A stretch of DNA of 43,251 nucleotides from Muribaculaceae bacterium. Its GTDB lineage: Bacteria; Bacteroidota; Bacteroidia; Bacteroidales; Muribaculaceae. The stretch lies in NCBI GenBank assembly GCA_009775265.1, contig VSPG01000018.1:1-43251 (forward strand), read 5' to 3'. The stretch's first letter is position 1. Each line of letters opens with the position of its first letter. The notes beneath the pieces were generated by a model, which saw nothing but the letters and a program-made list of their open reading frames with translations, was not told the DNA's origin and did not search any database. Of this stretch, positions 33,601 through 41,696 are shown piece after piece. Both the position numbers and the translations under genes were made by a program.

Positions 33601-35194
33601 TAATGGTGTTGGAGGATGCGGCGGCAGAATTCAGTTCGCCGCTGTGTGCCACTACCGTGTATCTGTACTGCGTGATTTCATCGGGCATCGCAACGGGTTC
33701 CTCGAAACTTGTCTCAGAGGTCTTGGCTACGGCTACGGTTTCGCCGGGATAGCGGGTGACGGTGTATGTCACGGCTGAAGCGTCGATGTAGCCGCCTTCC
33801 ACGGTGGTGGTGACAGGTGTCCATGTGAGCTTCATCTTGCCGTCGGCGTAGACGAGGGTCGCGTTGGTCTTTGCCGGCGTGCCGTGGCCTATGAATACTT
33901 TGATTTTTTCTTTGGGGCTGCTGCCTGCGTCGTTGCTGACGGTGACTGCGAAGGTGTATTCGCCGGTTTCGTCTACCGTGAGGGGTACTGTGACGTCGGC
34001 GCCGAACGTGGTGCTGCCTTCAGCGGCTTTTTCGCCGTTGGCAAGCACTGTGTATGTGAGTGCGCCTGTGGCTGCGGTGCCGTCGAAAAGTGTAGTCGGA
34101 GCCTTGAAGCTGATGCTGCCCGACAACGTCCCACCGGGGAATTCGGCCTTAAGAGCGCTTACAGCCGCCGGTGCACCGGCTTCCGCAGCGGGCTGCGGAA
34201 CATAGATGTTGACGATTTCCTCTCCATTGACAAGGTCGGTGAGCAGAGTGGCGGCACCGGTTGTGGTGTTCACCTCGTAGATGAGGCCGGCGTCGTCGGT
34301 CGACACTGTCCAGAACATGCGTCCGGTCTTGACGTCGATTGTCGCGCTGCTCATGTATTTGGCCGCTGCGCCTGTGGCACCAACCTCGGTCAAAGCGCCC
34401 GTTGTCTTGTCGATTTTATGCAAGACACCCTCGCCGTCCTGAATCGCTATGCCGTAGAGCTGTCCGTCTGCCGAGCACGAAAGGGAGTTCCAGTTTCCTT
34501 CCACGGGAGCGACGGGAGTGAAATTATATCCGGATTCGGAGAAATCAGCCTTGCAAAGATTCATGCCGGAGGCATCATCGTTGTAGTTTATGGAGTAAAT
34601 TATGCCGGACGTAGGATCCATAACCATTCCGACAGACATTTCGGCAGGAGTCGCGTTGCTGTCGGCCCATATATTCTCGCCTGTGTCCAAGTCCTGGGCA
34701 AACACCGTGAATATCTGGATGAATCCCATGAAATTCTGAAAGTCGGTGCCATAGTAAATGTCGTCAACGACGATACCTCCATAAGAACCGGCCGAGGAGA
34801 CAAGCTGCACCAGAGACACATTGCCGTCGGAGGCTATGTCGTAGAGTCCGATAGGCTGGTTTCCGTCGGCCCATGCGTCGGAGTAGCATACGATGCCACG
34901 CATAGGCGGCATGTCGGCTACTTCAGCGGAGGGGGTGTGGGAGCGGTTCTTTTTAAGAGCCGCCACTCCGCTCATGGCACGTTTCAATGAGGGCGTAGCG
35001 GGGCCTGTTACCATTCGGCGCCCGGTAGTGCCGAGCCTGCCGGGTGTCTTTTCAGAAGTCTTGGACACCGCCAGCTGCTGCACGCTATTGCCCGCAGAGG
35101 CCTTTTTAAGCATAGTCTGCGGAGATGCTGTGGCAGAGAGCGTCACGGCCATCGCTAACGCAGCTGAAGAAACAAGAGATATAACTTTCTTCAT
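30659..35194 (-). CDS. Large secreted adhesin-like protein with FN3, choice-of-anchor J and CARDB-like domains
   Basis: This 1,511-residue protein has a signal peptide (residues 1-24). A beta-propeller-like region follows (~92-335: DPTSGIIYSINYNDD, GQLYGIAIQDGEG, KTGRMFWTVSTDD). Next come FN3-like repeats (~340-530), a choice-of-anchor J/cleaved-adhesin domain (~534-687, MDDWMITPPIRLESGKSYLV), more FN3 (~690-890), a second J-like part (~900-1060), a CARDB-like domain (~1066-1150), a third J domain (~1200-1380, MVDDWAISPALDGSAQTVSF) and a sorting-like tail (~1448-1511, AIDGRLVYNA...VKVAVK). Such proteins act at the cell surface in adhesion or as protease-processed adhesins. The M6 protease gene lies directly upstream on the same strand. 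Confidence 0.85.
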   Translation of the reverse strand: MKKVISLVSSAALAMAVTLSATASPQTMLKKASAGNSVQQLAVSKTSEKTPGRLGTTGRRMVTGPATPSLKRAMSGVAALKKNRSHTPSAEVADMPPMRGIVCYSDAWADGNQPIGLYDIASDGNVSLVQLVSSAGSYGGIVVDDIYYGTDFQNFMGFIQIFTVFAQDLDTGENIWADSNATPAEMSVGMVMDPTSGIIYSINYNDDASGMNLCKADFSESGYNFTPVAPVEGNWNSLSCSADGQLYGIAIQDGEGVLHKIDKTTGALTEVGATGAAAKYMSSATIDVKTGRMFWTVSTDDAGLIYEVNTTTGAATLLTDLVNGEEIVNIYVPQPAAEAGAPAAVSALKAEFPGGTLSGSISFKAPTTLFDGTAATGALTYTVLANGEKAAEGSTTFGADVTVPLTVDETGEYTFAVTVSNDAGSSPKEKIKVFIGHGTPAKTNATLVYADGKMKLTWTPVTTTVEGGYIDASAVTYTVTRYPGETVAVAKTSETSFEEPVAMPDEITQYRYTVVAHSGELNSAAASSNTITLGSIETPYFNDFGTDDALGGYTIIDANEDGTTWQINNGRARVAYNSSINMDDWMITPPIRLESGKSYLVSFKAAANSTTFKERLEVKWGKGATAEAMTGVILQPTLLESAQDVEFSEYIVPDADGTYFIGFHGMSDADMYYLYVDDISVSAGIAATAPGAATDLKAVADPNGEKKVNVSFKTPAVDFAGSPISSLTKVELRRGNELVKTWDAPAVNTALSFEDTPEQGGTTTYSVLAHNASGAGKEASITTFVGVDKPAAPENVKIVETATPGEVTITWDAVNTDENGNTINPALVKYMVAEKTSAGFEPLSDELSATSFTLQAVPAGEQDFVQYAVFAITEGGENGVYTPMIAAGTPYDGLEESFPDAGLSYAWGTGFSNKEGAWSIYDDAKLSDLASQDGDNGYAVMDGQYLDSSSALFTGKVSLANAVNPGVSLYTYNIIGESGEADDINEIDIYVKEASAETWPEAPLSNIVINTLSDEDGWCMASVPLTAYAGKVIQVRIQATTKKYRLTAIDNIKIGSILADDVAARGIAAPGKVKAGEKFNVDVTVGNVGTADASAITVELYADDKLAETKTLDALESGKNAVVSFECDMHVLAEEAVAYHAVVKNAADENDNNNTTKTIEVAPVVSRLPAVTDLKGENGTEGVKLTWSEPDLSSVAEEKTVDFEDAEAWAHEYAGWTFVDADGKPVGGFQNTEIPGIEAGVTLTSFFVFEQDGATFNQTFAAHSGNKFLASLFNYDPDGGMVDDWAISPALDGSAQTVSFWAKSYDSNYPESFDILYSTGSLDTKDFVKVKEVKNAPKEWTEYTFDVPEGAKHFAIRNHDTDAFMLMLDDFTFAAAGSSAKLSIVGYDVYRDGEKITAEPTGETKFVDADAAAGEHTYVVVTVYETGMSKGSNAVNVTATGIDDALAAGITVTGENGHIVVAGAEGKLLSIAAIDGRLVYNATASAKVSVSVATGVYVVKAGDTIVKVAVK

Positions 35195-35222
35195 AGTGAA
35201 TAATGGTGGTTTCTTCGATTAA

Positions 35223-35260
35223 GTGTCCGGGCCGCCGAAACCGTTTAGCGGCCCGGACAC
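35223..35260. repeat. Perfect 13-bp GC-rich hairpin between the two secreted-protein genes
   Basis: GTGTCCGGGCCGC (35223-35235) and GCGGCCCGGACAC (35248-35260) are exact reverse complements with a 12-base loop. It lies 62 bases after the stop of the M6 gene and 29 bases before the start of the adhesin-like gene. It could terminate the first or attenuate the second; no strong U-tract follows on the minus strand. Confidence 0.7.
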
Positions 35261-35321
35261 ATTGGGGAAATAATTAAATAGGTTTATGTATCTTGATTGA
35301 AGGATTGCTTTATCATAGGAC

Positions 35322-38078
35322 TTATCTGATGTAAACTTTTGCAGAACTGCCGCCTTGACGGCGGATGTAAAGGGTCCCGGAAACGGGAGTTTCCACACGG
35401 ATGCCCTGCAGGTTGTAGTACTCGGCCGGAGCGTCGGCAGCATCGACGGCCACATCGGCAACACCGCTGCTGTTGGGGTCTTCTGCCGTGGTGACGGCTA
35501 CCTCCTGCGAGGGGAGCGAGAGCGTGTCGTCGTCGCCGACTGCGGCGACTGTGTAATAGTACTCGGTCTCCGCCTTGAGTCCATCTATTGCACACGACGT
35601 GCCGCTACCGGCAGGGTAAGCGGTCAGTCCCGGCACAGGCACATTGCTGAATGTGGTGCCATGACCCACGACAACGTCGTCGACGGCCACGGCTCCGCGG
35701 CTGCTTGTCATGCTGTAGGAAATGCGCAGCTGCACGGCGCCTTCGGGGATTTCATCGGCAAGGGTGCAAGTGGCACCTCCTTTTTCGTTCACTATGGGCA
35801 GTTCGGCCACGACAATCCATTTGTCATCCACAAGGGCGCTGACGCGGATGCGGTCGGTGTCGGGGACTGAATTGCCGCGATGCCAGAACGAGAGCGTTTT
35901 CACGCCGTCGGCATAGAGGGGCGTCGTGAGATAATCGCTGCTGCCGCCGAGGCGGAGCGACGGCACGGATTCGCCGCTATAGGCGCTATTGGCGTATGTG
36001 GCTCCGCTTGTCGAACTCCAGCCCTCGGGCATGGCTTCCACGCCGCCGGTGAAATCGCAGCCGTCGGACATGGGAGCGCCCCACTCTTTGGTGTAGACGT
36101 TGAGCACGTAGCTCTCGGCGTCTTCCAGTTTCATCCAGTGCGCCGTGAACCCGAATGCGCCGACTTCGGAAGCCTCGGCAGCCACGACGGCGCGGCGGTT
36201 CAGCGGCAAGCGCCCTGTGAACACGGCTATCTCATGGCTCGGCGCGGACTGTTCCCAGCCGTCACCCACGGCCACCGTGTAGTAATAGTCGGTTTCCGGC
36301 TCAAGGCCTGTGACTTCGCATGAAGTGGCACCTTTTATCTGACGGTCGCGGAAACCCTCGACGTACTCTTTTTCGTCTTCCGCCGATCTGCCGGAAACAC
36401 CACGGGTGTACACACTCAGCATGTATACGGCATCGTCGCCGGCGCTCTCCCACACGGCCGTGAACGACTCAGAACCTACATTCTCCGCCTCCAACGCCCC
36501 GACGGGCTTCAAAGGCTCGCGGCCGCCGCACACTTTGAATGTTATCACGCCGCCGGCGCTCTCGGCAATGTCGGTGATGGGCAGGTTGAGACGCTCTTTC
36601 GACCATGTTTTCATGGACGGAGTGGTGTCGTCGGTGAAACTCGTAATGCCGGACGCTCCCGGAAACGAATCGCCGTCGCGCGAATATTCGCTCTGCGAGC
36701 CATCGGCTTCCTCAAGGTCGACGTACTGGTGGGAGGCGGTGTTGTTCACACGGTTGGAGTCCCATATGTTCTCATCGTAATCGATATGCCACACAAGCAT
36801 TCCGTGGCCGGGGATGTAAGCGTCCCAGCCTGTCTGCTGGCGGTTCTCGACAAGGAAATATTCGTCGGGGTCGGATGTGCGTATGATGCCGGCCTGGTTG
36901 GTGGATATGGGATGCAGGGTGGCGTTGACCGGCCCGTCGATGGGCAGCGGCTCAATCCAGCCGAGCGAGTAGCGCTCGAAAGCCGAATACAAGGGAGGGG
37001 TGCAGCCGTCGTTGTTGTACGGACCGTAGTCCATGGCGCTCCATGCTCCGGGGGTGAATGCGCCCGTATATTTCGTGGCATAAAGGTCGGGCAGACCCAT
37101 CACGTGCGAGAACTCGTGCACGAACGTGCCCACGCCGTCAGGACGGTCCACCTCCCACTCGTTGGAACATCCGTAGCGGTCGAGCCGCACGCCGTCGAAC
37201 ACATAGGGCACCGACGTGGCCGCCGTAATATCCCAGGAATGGGGCCACACGGTGTCGGACGCGCCGCCGCTGGCTTCGCCGCGTCCGGCATAGAACACAA
37301 ACACATTGTCTATATATCCGTCGCCGTCACGGTCGTATTCCGAGAAGTCCACCGTGTCGTCAAGCATCTGGCATGCCTCGATTATCATCTCCTCGGGGCG
37401 CTGGTCGTTGCCATACCAGTCGTTACCGCCATAATATTTCATGTCCTGCGACAGGGTGACCGGCCCGAACACGTCGAACTGCGGACAGAACTGCCCCAAA
37501 GAACTCTCTTCAAAGAAGTCCACAGCCGACCCCGTGCCGCCGTAATCGCTGAACCCGCGCTCGTTGAGCATGCGGTCGAAATAGCCGTGGGCGTCGTCGA
37601 GACTCATCTTCACATCCTTGTATTCCACCAGTATGACGATGGCTTTCTGATGTCCTTTCGAGGGGAAATGCGTGCCGGGGAATAGACCCGGACCCCGCAT
37701 CGGGGACTTGCGGCCGGCGGAAACCCGGCCGGCGCGTTCCTCAAAAGCCTTGTACACGCGCTCCATATCCACTCTGCGGAGATAATCGCGCGCCACGCCG
37801 TCGCGCAACTCCTTGCGTGCGGCGCGAATGCTGCTGCGCACCACTGTGCCGGAAGCGTCCACGTCGGCATAATAATATGTGTCGTTGTCGTTGGAGAGAA
37901 GGTAGCCGTCCTCGCTGAGATAGAAATGCGAGCGTTCGTCGCCCATCAGGCGCACCGGAAGCGTGGAGCCGTCGGCCTGCGTCACGTTCAACAGGCCCGG
38001 CTTGGCAGGCACCGCATAGACTGTCGCAGCCCCTGCAGCAAGAAAAAATGTCAGAAATAGATTGTGAAGGTTATTCAT
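35322..38078 (-). CDS. Secreted M6-family (immune inhibitor A-like) metalloprotease
   Basis: The ATG at 38076-38078 starts a signal peptide (MNNLHNLFLTFFLAAGAATV); a GTG four codons earlier is less likely. Residues ~30-130 look like a propeptide. The catalytic domain (~135-440) has the zinc motif HEFSHVMGLPD (from about residue 321), plus YDRDGDGYIDNVFVFYAGRG, DTVWPHSW and SAMDYG. Then come FN3 domains (~505-610), a J-like adhesin domain (~615-790), another FN3, and a tail ending YYNLQGIRVETPVSGTLYIR plus RQGG...KVYIR, similar to Por/T9SS sorting signals. It is 918 residues. It should digest extracellular proteins, possibly processing the neighbouring adhesin-like protein (inference). Confidence 0.9.
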   Translation of the reverse strand: MNNLHNLFLTFFLAAGAATVYAVPAKPGLLNVTQADGSTLPVRLMGDERSHFYLSEDGYLLSNDNDTYYYADVDASGTVVRSSIRAARKELRDGVARDYLRRVDMERVYKAFEERAGRVSAGRKSPMRGPGLFPGTHFPSKGHQKAIVILVEYKDVKMSLDDAHGYFDRMLNERGFSDYGGTGSAVDFFEESSLGQFCPQFDVFGPVTLSQDMKYYGGNDWYGNDQRPEEMIIEACQMLDDTVDFSEYDRDGDGYIDNVFVFYAGRGEASGGASDTVWPHSWDITAATSVPYVFDGVRLDRYGCSNEWEVDRPDGVGTFVHEFSHVMGLPDLYATKYTGAFTPGAWSAMDYGPYNNDGCTPPLYSAFERYSLGWIEPLPIDGPVNATLHPISTNQAGIIRTSDPDEYFLVENRQQTGWDAYIPGHGMLVWHIDYDENIWDSNRVNNTASHQYVDLEEADGSQSEYSRDGDSFPGASGITSFTDDTTPSMKTWSKERLNLPITDIAESAGGVITFKVCGGREPLKPVGALEAENVGSESFTAVWESAGDDAVYMLSVYTRGVSGRSAEDEKEYVEGFRDRQIKGATSCEVTGLEPETDYYYTVAVGDGWEQSAPSHEIAVFTGRLPLNRRAVVAAEASEVGAFGFTAHWMKLEDAESYVLNVYTKEWGAPMSDGCDFTGGVEAMPEGWSSTSGATYANSAYSGESVPSLRLGGSSDYLTTPLYADGVKTLSFWHRGNSVPDTDRIRVSALVDDKWIVVAELPIVNEKGGATCTLADEIPEGAVQLRISYSMTSSRGAVAVDDVVVGHGTTFSNVPVPGLTAYPAGSGTSCAIDGLKAETEYYYTVAAVGDDDTLSLPSQEVAVTTAEDPNSSGVADVAVDAADAPAEYYNLQGIRVETPVSGTLYIRRQGGSSAKVYIR

Positions 38079-38111
38079 TTTGATAAGCACTCATTTGTTG
38101 TATGACAAGTG

Positions 38112-38142
38112 CAAAGATATGTTTAAAAACAATACCATGCAA
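38112..38142 (-). promoter_or_regulatory. Promoter of the M6 protease gene
   Basis: On the minus strand TTG (38140-38142), a 20-base spacer and TATCTTTG (38112-38119) fit the Bacteroidota promoter. It is 33 bases before the ATG. Confidence 0.65.
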
Positions 38143-38367
38143 CGATTTATTTAGAAAAATTTTACTTTTTGCCTAATTTTTCTGAAAATACATGGCAAAT
38201 GTGTTTTACAACACATTTTTCGAAACATATCAAAATGCCGTGCATCCCGCATAAAAAGCGGATTTTTGCCATTACGAGCAAAAAACCGGCTGTGCGCCCA
38301 CGCAAATGCTGCCCGGAGAGAGTATTTTCCAAATTGGCACAGCAAGGTTAAAAAAGTTAAAGTAAAA
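38143..38367. other. AT-rich divergent intergenic region with a 9-bp inverted repeat
   Basis: This gene-less stretch separates the divergent M6 protease and glycogen operons. AAATGTGTT (38197-38205) and AACACATTT (38210-38218) form a perfect dyad with a four-base gap. It is a possible regulator site, too far from either start codon to be a ribosomal signal. The short frames at 38151-38351 have no family resemblance. Confidence 0.5.
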
Positions 38368-38398
38368 TTTGTAAGGTGCTATTTTTTATGTAAATTCG
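38368..38398 (+). promoter_or_regulatory. Promoter of the glycogen operon
   Basis: TTTG (38368-38371), 19-base spacer, TAAATTCG (38391-38398). The -7 box differs from TAnnTTTG at one base. The leader is about 30 bases. Confidence 0.6.
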
Positions 38399-38436
38399 TG
38401 CATCCATATCGGAACCAATAAAATCCTTAAATATAC

Positions 38437-40383
38437 ATGAGCTATCTAAAGTTTGACAAGAACCTGCTCATCAACCTCGACCAGTCCATGACCAGGGAGA
38501 TGCTCCGCACCAACCAGGCCGGAGCCTATCACTGCTCATCGCTGCCAGGATGCAACACCCGCAAGCAACACGGCCTGCTGGTGATACCCATCCCCGAGAA
38601 GGACAACAAGAACTATGTCCTGCTGTCGAGCCTTGACGAAACCGTGATTCAGCATGGCGCGGAATTCAACCTCGGCCTGCACCGCTACCGGGGCGGCGTC
38701 ATGTCGCCAGCCGGCCACAAGTACATCCGCGAGTTCGACTGCGAGAGCGTGCCACGCATGACCTACCGCGTGGGAGGCGTGATTCTCACCAAGGAAAAAA
38801 TCTTCATATCCAAAGAGAACCGCATTCTCATCCGCTACACTCTCGTCGACGCCCACTCCGCGACGACGCTCCGCTTCAAACCATTCCTCGCATTCCGCGA
38901 AAGCAACGACCTGTGCGTGGCCAACGATGCCGTGCGCCGCGACACGGAACCTGTCGACAACGGCATCGCCACATGCCTTTACGACGGCTTTCCCACGCTC
39001 TACATGCAGTTCAGCCGCAAGGCGGAATGGGTGGAACAGCCCAACTGGTACAACGGCATAGAATATGTCAAAGACCTCGAGCGCGGGGTGCCGTACTGCG
39101 AGGATCTGTGGGTGCCCGGCTACTTCGAAGTGCCGCTCCGCAAGGGAGAAAGCGTCATTTTCTCGGCCGGCGTGACCCCCGTCAAACCTACATCGCTCAA
39201 AAAAATGTACGAGGGCGAAATAGCGTCGCGCACGCCCCGCACAAGCTTCTACAACTGCCTCAAGAACGCCGCAAAGCAATTCTACGTGCGCGACGGCGAG
39301 GACATGTACGTAATCAGCGGCTTCCCGTGGGGCGTGGTGCTTGCGCGCAACACGTTCATGTCGCTGCCCGGACTCACTCTGTCCATAGACCATTTCGACG
39401 ACTACCGCCGCATAATGGCCACAGCGCTGCGCGCGCTCGACGCGTTCATGAACAAAGGCGAAACACACTCGCGCCTCCAGGGCATAGACCTGCCTGATAT
39501 TCCGCTATGGGCCATGTGGGCCATGCAGCAGTACGACAAGACAGAAGGACGCGAGGCAGCTGCCGCACTCTATGCCGGCGAGGCCGCCCGCATAGCCGAC
39601 TACATACTCGACAACGCCCACCCCAACCTCCGTGTAGACGCCTCCACCGGCCTGCTCCACACCCTCGGCTCCACAACGCCGGCATCGTGGATGAACTCAA
39701 TGCTGCACGGACGCCCCGTGATTCCGCGCTCGGGACTCCTCGTCGAATTCAACGCGCTGTGGTACAATGCCCTTGTGTTCGCCGCCAAACTCGGCGATGC
39801 CGCAGGCATGCCGGAGGCACGCGTACAGCGCTGGCAGGAAGCCGCCGAGCGGATGCGCCAGCCGTTCATCGACACATTCCTGAACGAGGCCGGCTATCTC
39901 TACGACTATGTGGACGGCACATACGCCGACCCCGCCGTGCGCCCCAACATGGCAGTGGCCATAGGCCTTGACTACTCACCACTCGACCGCCGCCAGCGCA
40001 AGGGCGTGCTCGACGTCGTGACCCGCGAGCTGCTTACCCCCAAGGGCCTGCGCACCCTCTCGCCCCGCAGCTACGGCTACCGCCCGTTCTACCTCGGCTC
40101 GCCCGAGGAACGCGAGCTGGCCATGCATCAGGGACCCGCGCGCCCGTGGCTCATGGGATTCTATGCCGACGCCTACCTTCGTGTGTTCGGCATGAGCGGC
40201 GTGGGCTACATCGACCGCATGCTCATAGGCTTCGAGGACGAAATGAGCCAGGGGTGCATTGGCTCTCTCTCGCAGCTGTACGACGGCAACCCGCCGTTTG
40301 CCGGACGCGGAGCCGTAAGCCATGCCACCAACGTGGCCGAAGTGCTGCGCACACTCCGCACTCTCAAAAAACTCAATGTATAA
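38437..40383 (+). CDS. Amylo-alpha-1,6-glucosidase (glycogen debranching enzyme, GH133 type)
   Basis: This 648-residue protein has the bacterial/archaeal GDE N-terminal domain (~10-270, with TNQAGAYHCSSLPGCNTRKQ, RKQHGLLVIP and MSPAGHKYIREFDCE) and an (alpha/alpha)6 barrel C-terminal GDE_C domain (~290-640). The C-terminal domain carries GFPWGVVLARNTFMSLPGLT, RVDASTGLLHTLGS, RPNMAVAIGLDYSPLD and LSQLYDGNPPFAGRG. It hydrolyses alpha-1,6 branch points, allowing glycogen degradation. It is the first gene of a three-gene operon, followed after 30 bases by the glycogen synthase gene. Confidence 0.95.
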   Translation: MSYLKFDKNLLINLDQSMTREMLRTNQAGAYHCSSLPGCNTRKQHGLLVIPIPEKDNKNYVLLSSLDETVIQHGAEFNLGLHRYRGGVMSPAGHKYIREFDCESVPRMTYRVGGVILTKEKIFISKENRILIRYTLVDAHSATTLRFKPFLAFRESNDLCVANDAVRRDTEPVDNGIATCLYDGFPTLYMQFSRKAEWVEQPNWYNGIEYVKDLERGVPYCEDLWVPGYFEVPLRKGESVIFSAGVTPVKPTSLKKMYEGEIASRTPRTSFYNCLKNAAKQFYVRDGEDMYVISGFPWGVVLARNTFMSLPGLTLSIDHFDDYRRIMATALRALDAFMNKGETHSRLQGIDLPDIPLWAMWAMQQYDKTEGREAAAALYAGEAARIADYILDNAHPNLRVDASTGLLHTLGSTTPASWMNSMLHGRPVIPRSGLLVEFNALWYNALVFAAKLGDAAGMPEARVQRWQEAAERMRQPFIDTFLNEAGYLYDYVDGTYADPAVRPNMAVAIGLDYSPLDRRQRKGVLDVVTRELLTPKGLRTLSPRSYGYRPFYLGSPEERELAMHQGPARPWLMGFYADAYLRVFGMSGVGYIDRMLIGFEDEMSQGCIGSLSQLYDGNPPFAGRGAVSHATNVAEVLRTLRTLKKLNV

Positions 40384-40413
40384 CCGCGAATCCGCCACCA
40401 TAACACATATATT

Positions 40414-41673
40414 ATGAAAGCATTAATGTTCGGCTGGGAATTCCCGCCTCACATCCTCGGCGGACTCGGCACCGCAAGCTACGGCCTCACACGCGGCATG
40501 TGGGAGTGCGGCGACATGGAAATAGACTTCGTAATCCCGAAGCCGTGGGGCGACGAAGACCGCAGTTTCGCCCGCATAATAGGCGCATCGCAGGTGCCAG
40601 TGGCATGGCGCGACGTGTCGCGCGACTACGTGGAACAGCGCATCGGACGCTACATGAGCCCCGAGATGTACTTCGGCCTGCGCGACCACATCTACGCCGA
40701 TTTCAACTACATGCGCCTCAACGACCTCGGCTGCATCGAGTTCTCGGGACGCTATCCCGACAACCTGCTCGAGGAAATCAACAACTACAGCATAGCGGCA
40801 GGAGTGATAGCCCGCACGGTTCCGTGCGACATCATCCACTCCCACGACTGGCTAACCTACCCCGCCGGCATACACTCCAAGCAGGTCACGGGCAAGCCGC
40901 TCGTGATACACGTGCACGCCACCGACTACGACCGCTCCCGCGGCAACGTCAATCCCACAGTGTTCGGCATCGAGCGCGACGGAATGCTACACGCCGACCA
41001 CATCATCACCGTCAGCGAGCTTACCCGCCGCACCGTCATTGACAAATACGGCATCGACCCGGCCAAGGTGACCACCGTGCACAACGCCGTCGTGCCCCTG
41101 TCGCAGGAGCTACTCGACGTGCAGGTGGAGAAACCCAAGGAGAAAATCGTGACCTTCCTGGGACGCATCACCATGCAGAAAGGCCCGGAATACTTCGTGG
41201 AAGCAGCCGTAAAGGTGCTGCGCCTGTGCCACAACGTGCGCTTCGTCATGGCCGGCAGCGGCGACATGATGGACAAGATGATACGGCTGGCCGCCGACCG
41301 CGGCATAGCCGACCGCTTCCACTTCCCGGGCTTCCAGAAAGGAAAACAGGTGTATGAAATGCTCAAAGCGTCGGATGTGTACATCATGCCCAGCGTGAGC
41401 GAACCTTTCGGCATATCGCCCCTCGAAGCCATGCAGATGGGAGTGCCGAGCATCATCTCCAAACAGAGCGGATGCGCCGAAATCCTGCACAACGTCATAA
41501 AGACCGACTACTGGGACATCGACGCAATGGCCGACGCCATCCACTCCATCATCACCTATCCGGCCATGTACAACCAGCTCCGCGAGGAAGGCCTGCGCGA
41601 AGTGGCGCAAATCACATGGGACAAGGCCGGACAGAAGGTCATCGACATCTACAATAAAGTTCTCAACCGATAA
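40414..41673 (+). CDS. Glycogen synthase-like glycosyltransferase (GT4/GT5 fold)
   Basis: The 419-residue protein begins ALMFGWEFPPHILGGLGTAS, the glycine-rich N-terminal loop of glycogen/starch synthases, and has IIHSHDWLTYPAG, FLGRITMQKGPEYFVEA, VMAGSGDMMDKM and the C-terminal nucleotide-sugar site SVSEPFGISPLEAMQMGVPS with the EX7E glutamates. It extends alpha-1,4-glucan chains from a sugar nucleotide, probably UDP-glucose or ADP-glucose. In Bacteroidota this gene sits with GH133 and GH57 genes. It starts 30 bases after the debranching gene and ends 23 bases before the amylase gene. Confidence 0.92.
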   Translation: MKALMFGWEFPPHILGGLGTASYGLTRGMWECGDMEIDFVIPKPWGDEDRSFARIIGASQVPVAWRDVSRDYVEQRIGRYMSPEMYFGLRDHIYADFNYMRLNDLGCIEFSGRYPDNLLEEINNYSIAAGVIARTVPCDIIHSHDWLTYPAGIHSKQVTGKPLVIHVHATDYDRSRGNVNPTVFGIERDGMLHADHIITVSELTRRTVIDKYGIDPAKVTTVHNAVVPLSQELLDVQVEKPKEKIVTFLGRITMQKGPEYFVEAAVKVLRLCHNVRFVMAGSGDMMDKMIRLAADRGIADRFHFPGFQKGKQVYEMLKASDVYIMPSVSEPFGISPLEAMQMGVPSIISKQSGCAEILHNVIKTDYWDIDAMADAIHSIITYPAMYNQLREEGLREVAQITWDKAGQKVIDIYNKVLNR

Positions 41674-41696
41674 CAAGCCACACACAACATACGACA

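Noticed and set aside
38334..38350. TGGCAC...GGTT as a sigma-54 promoter ahead of the glycogen operon
   Set aside because: The second half does not match TTGC at the right spacing; the TTTG/TAnnTTTG-type promoter at 38368-38398 explains transcription.
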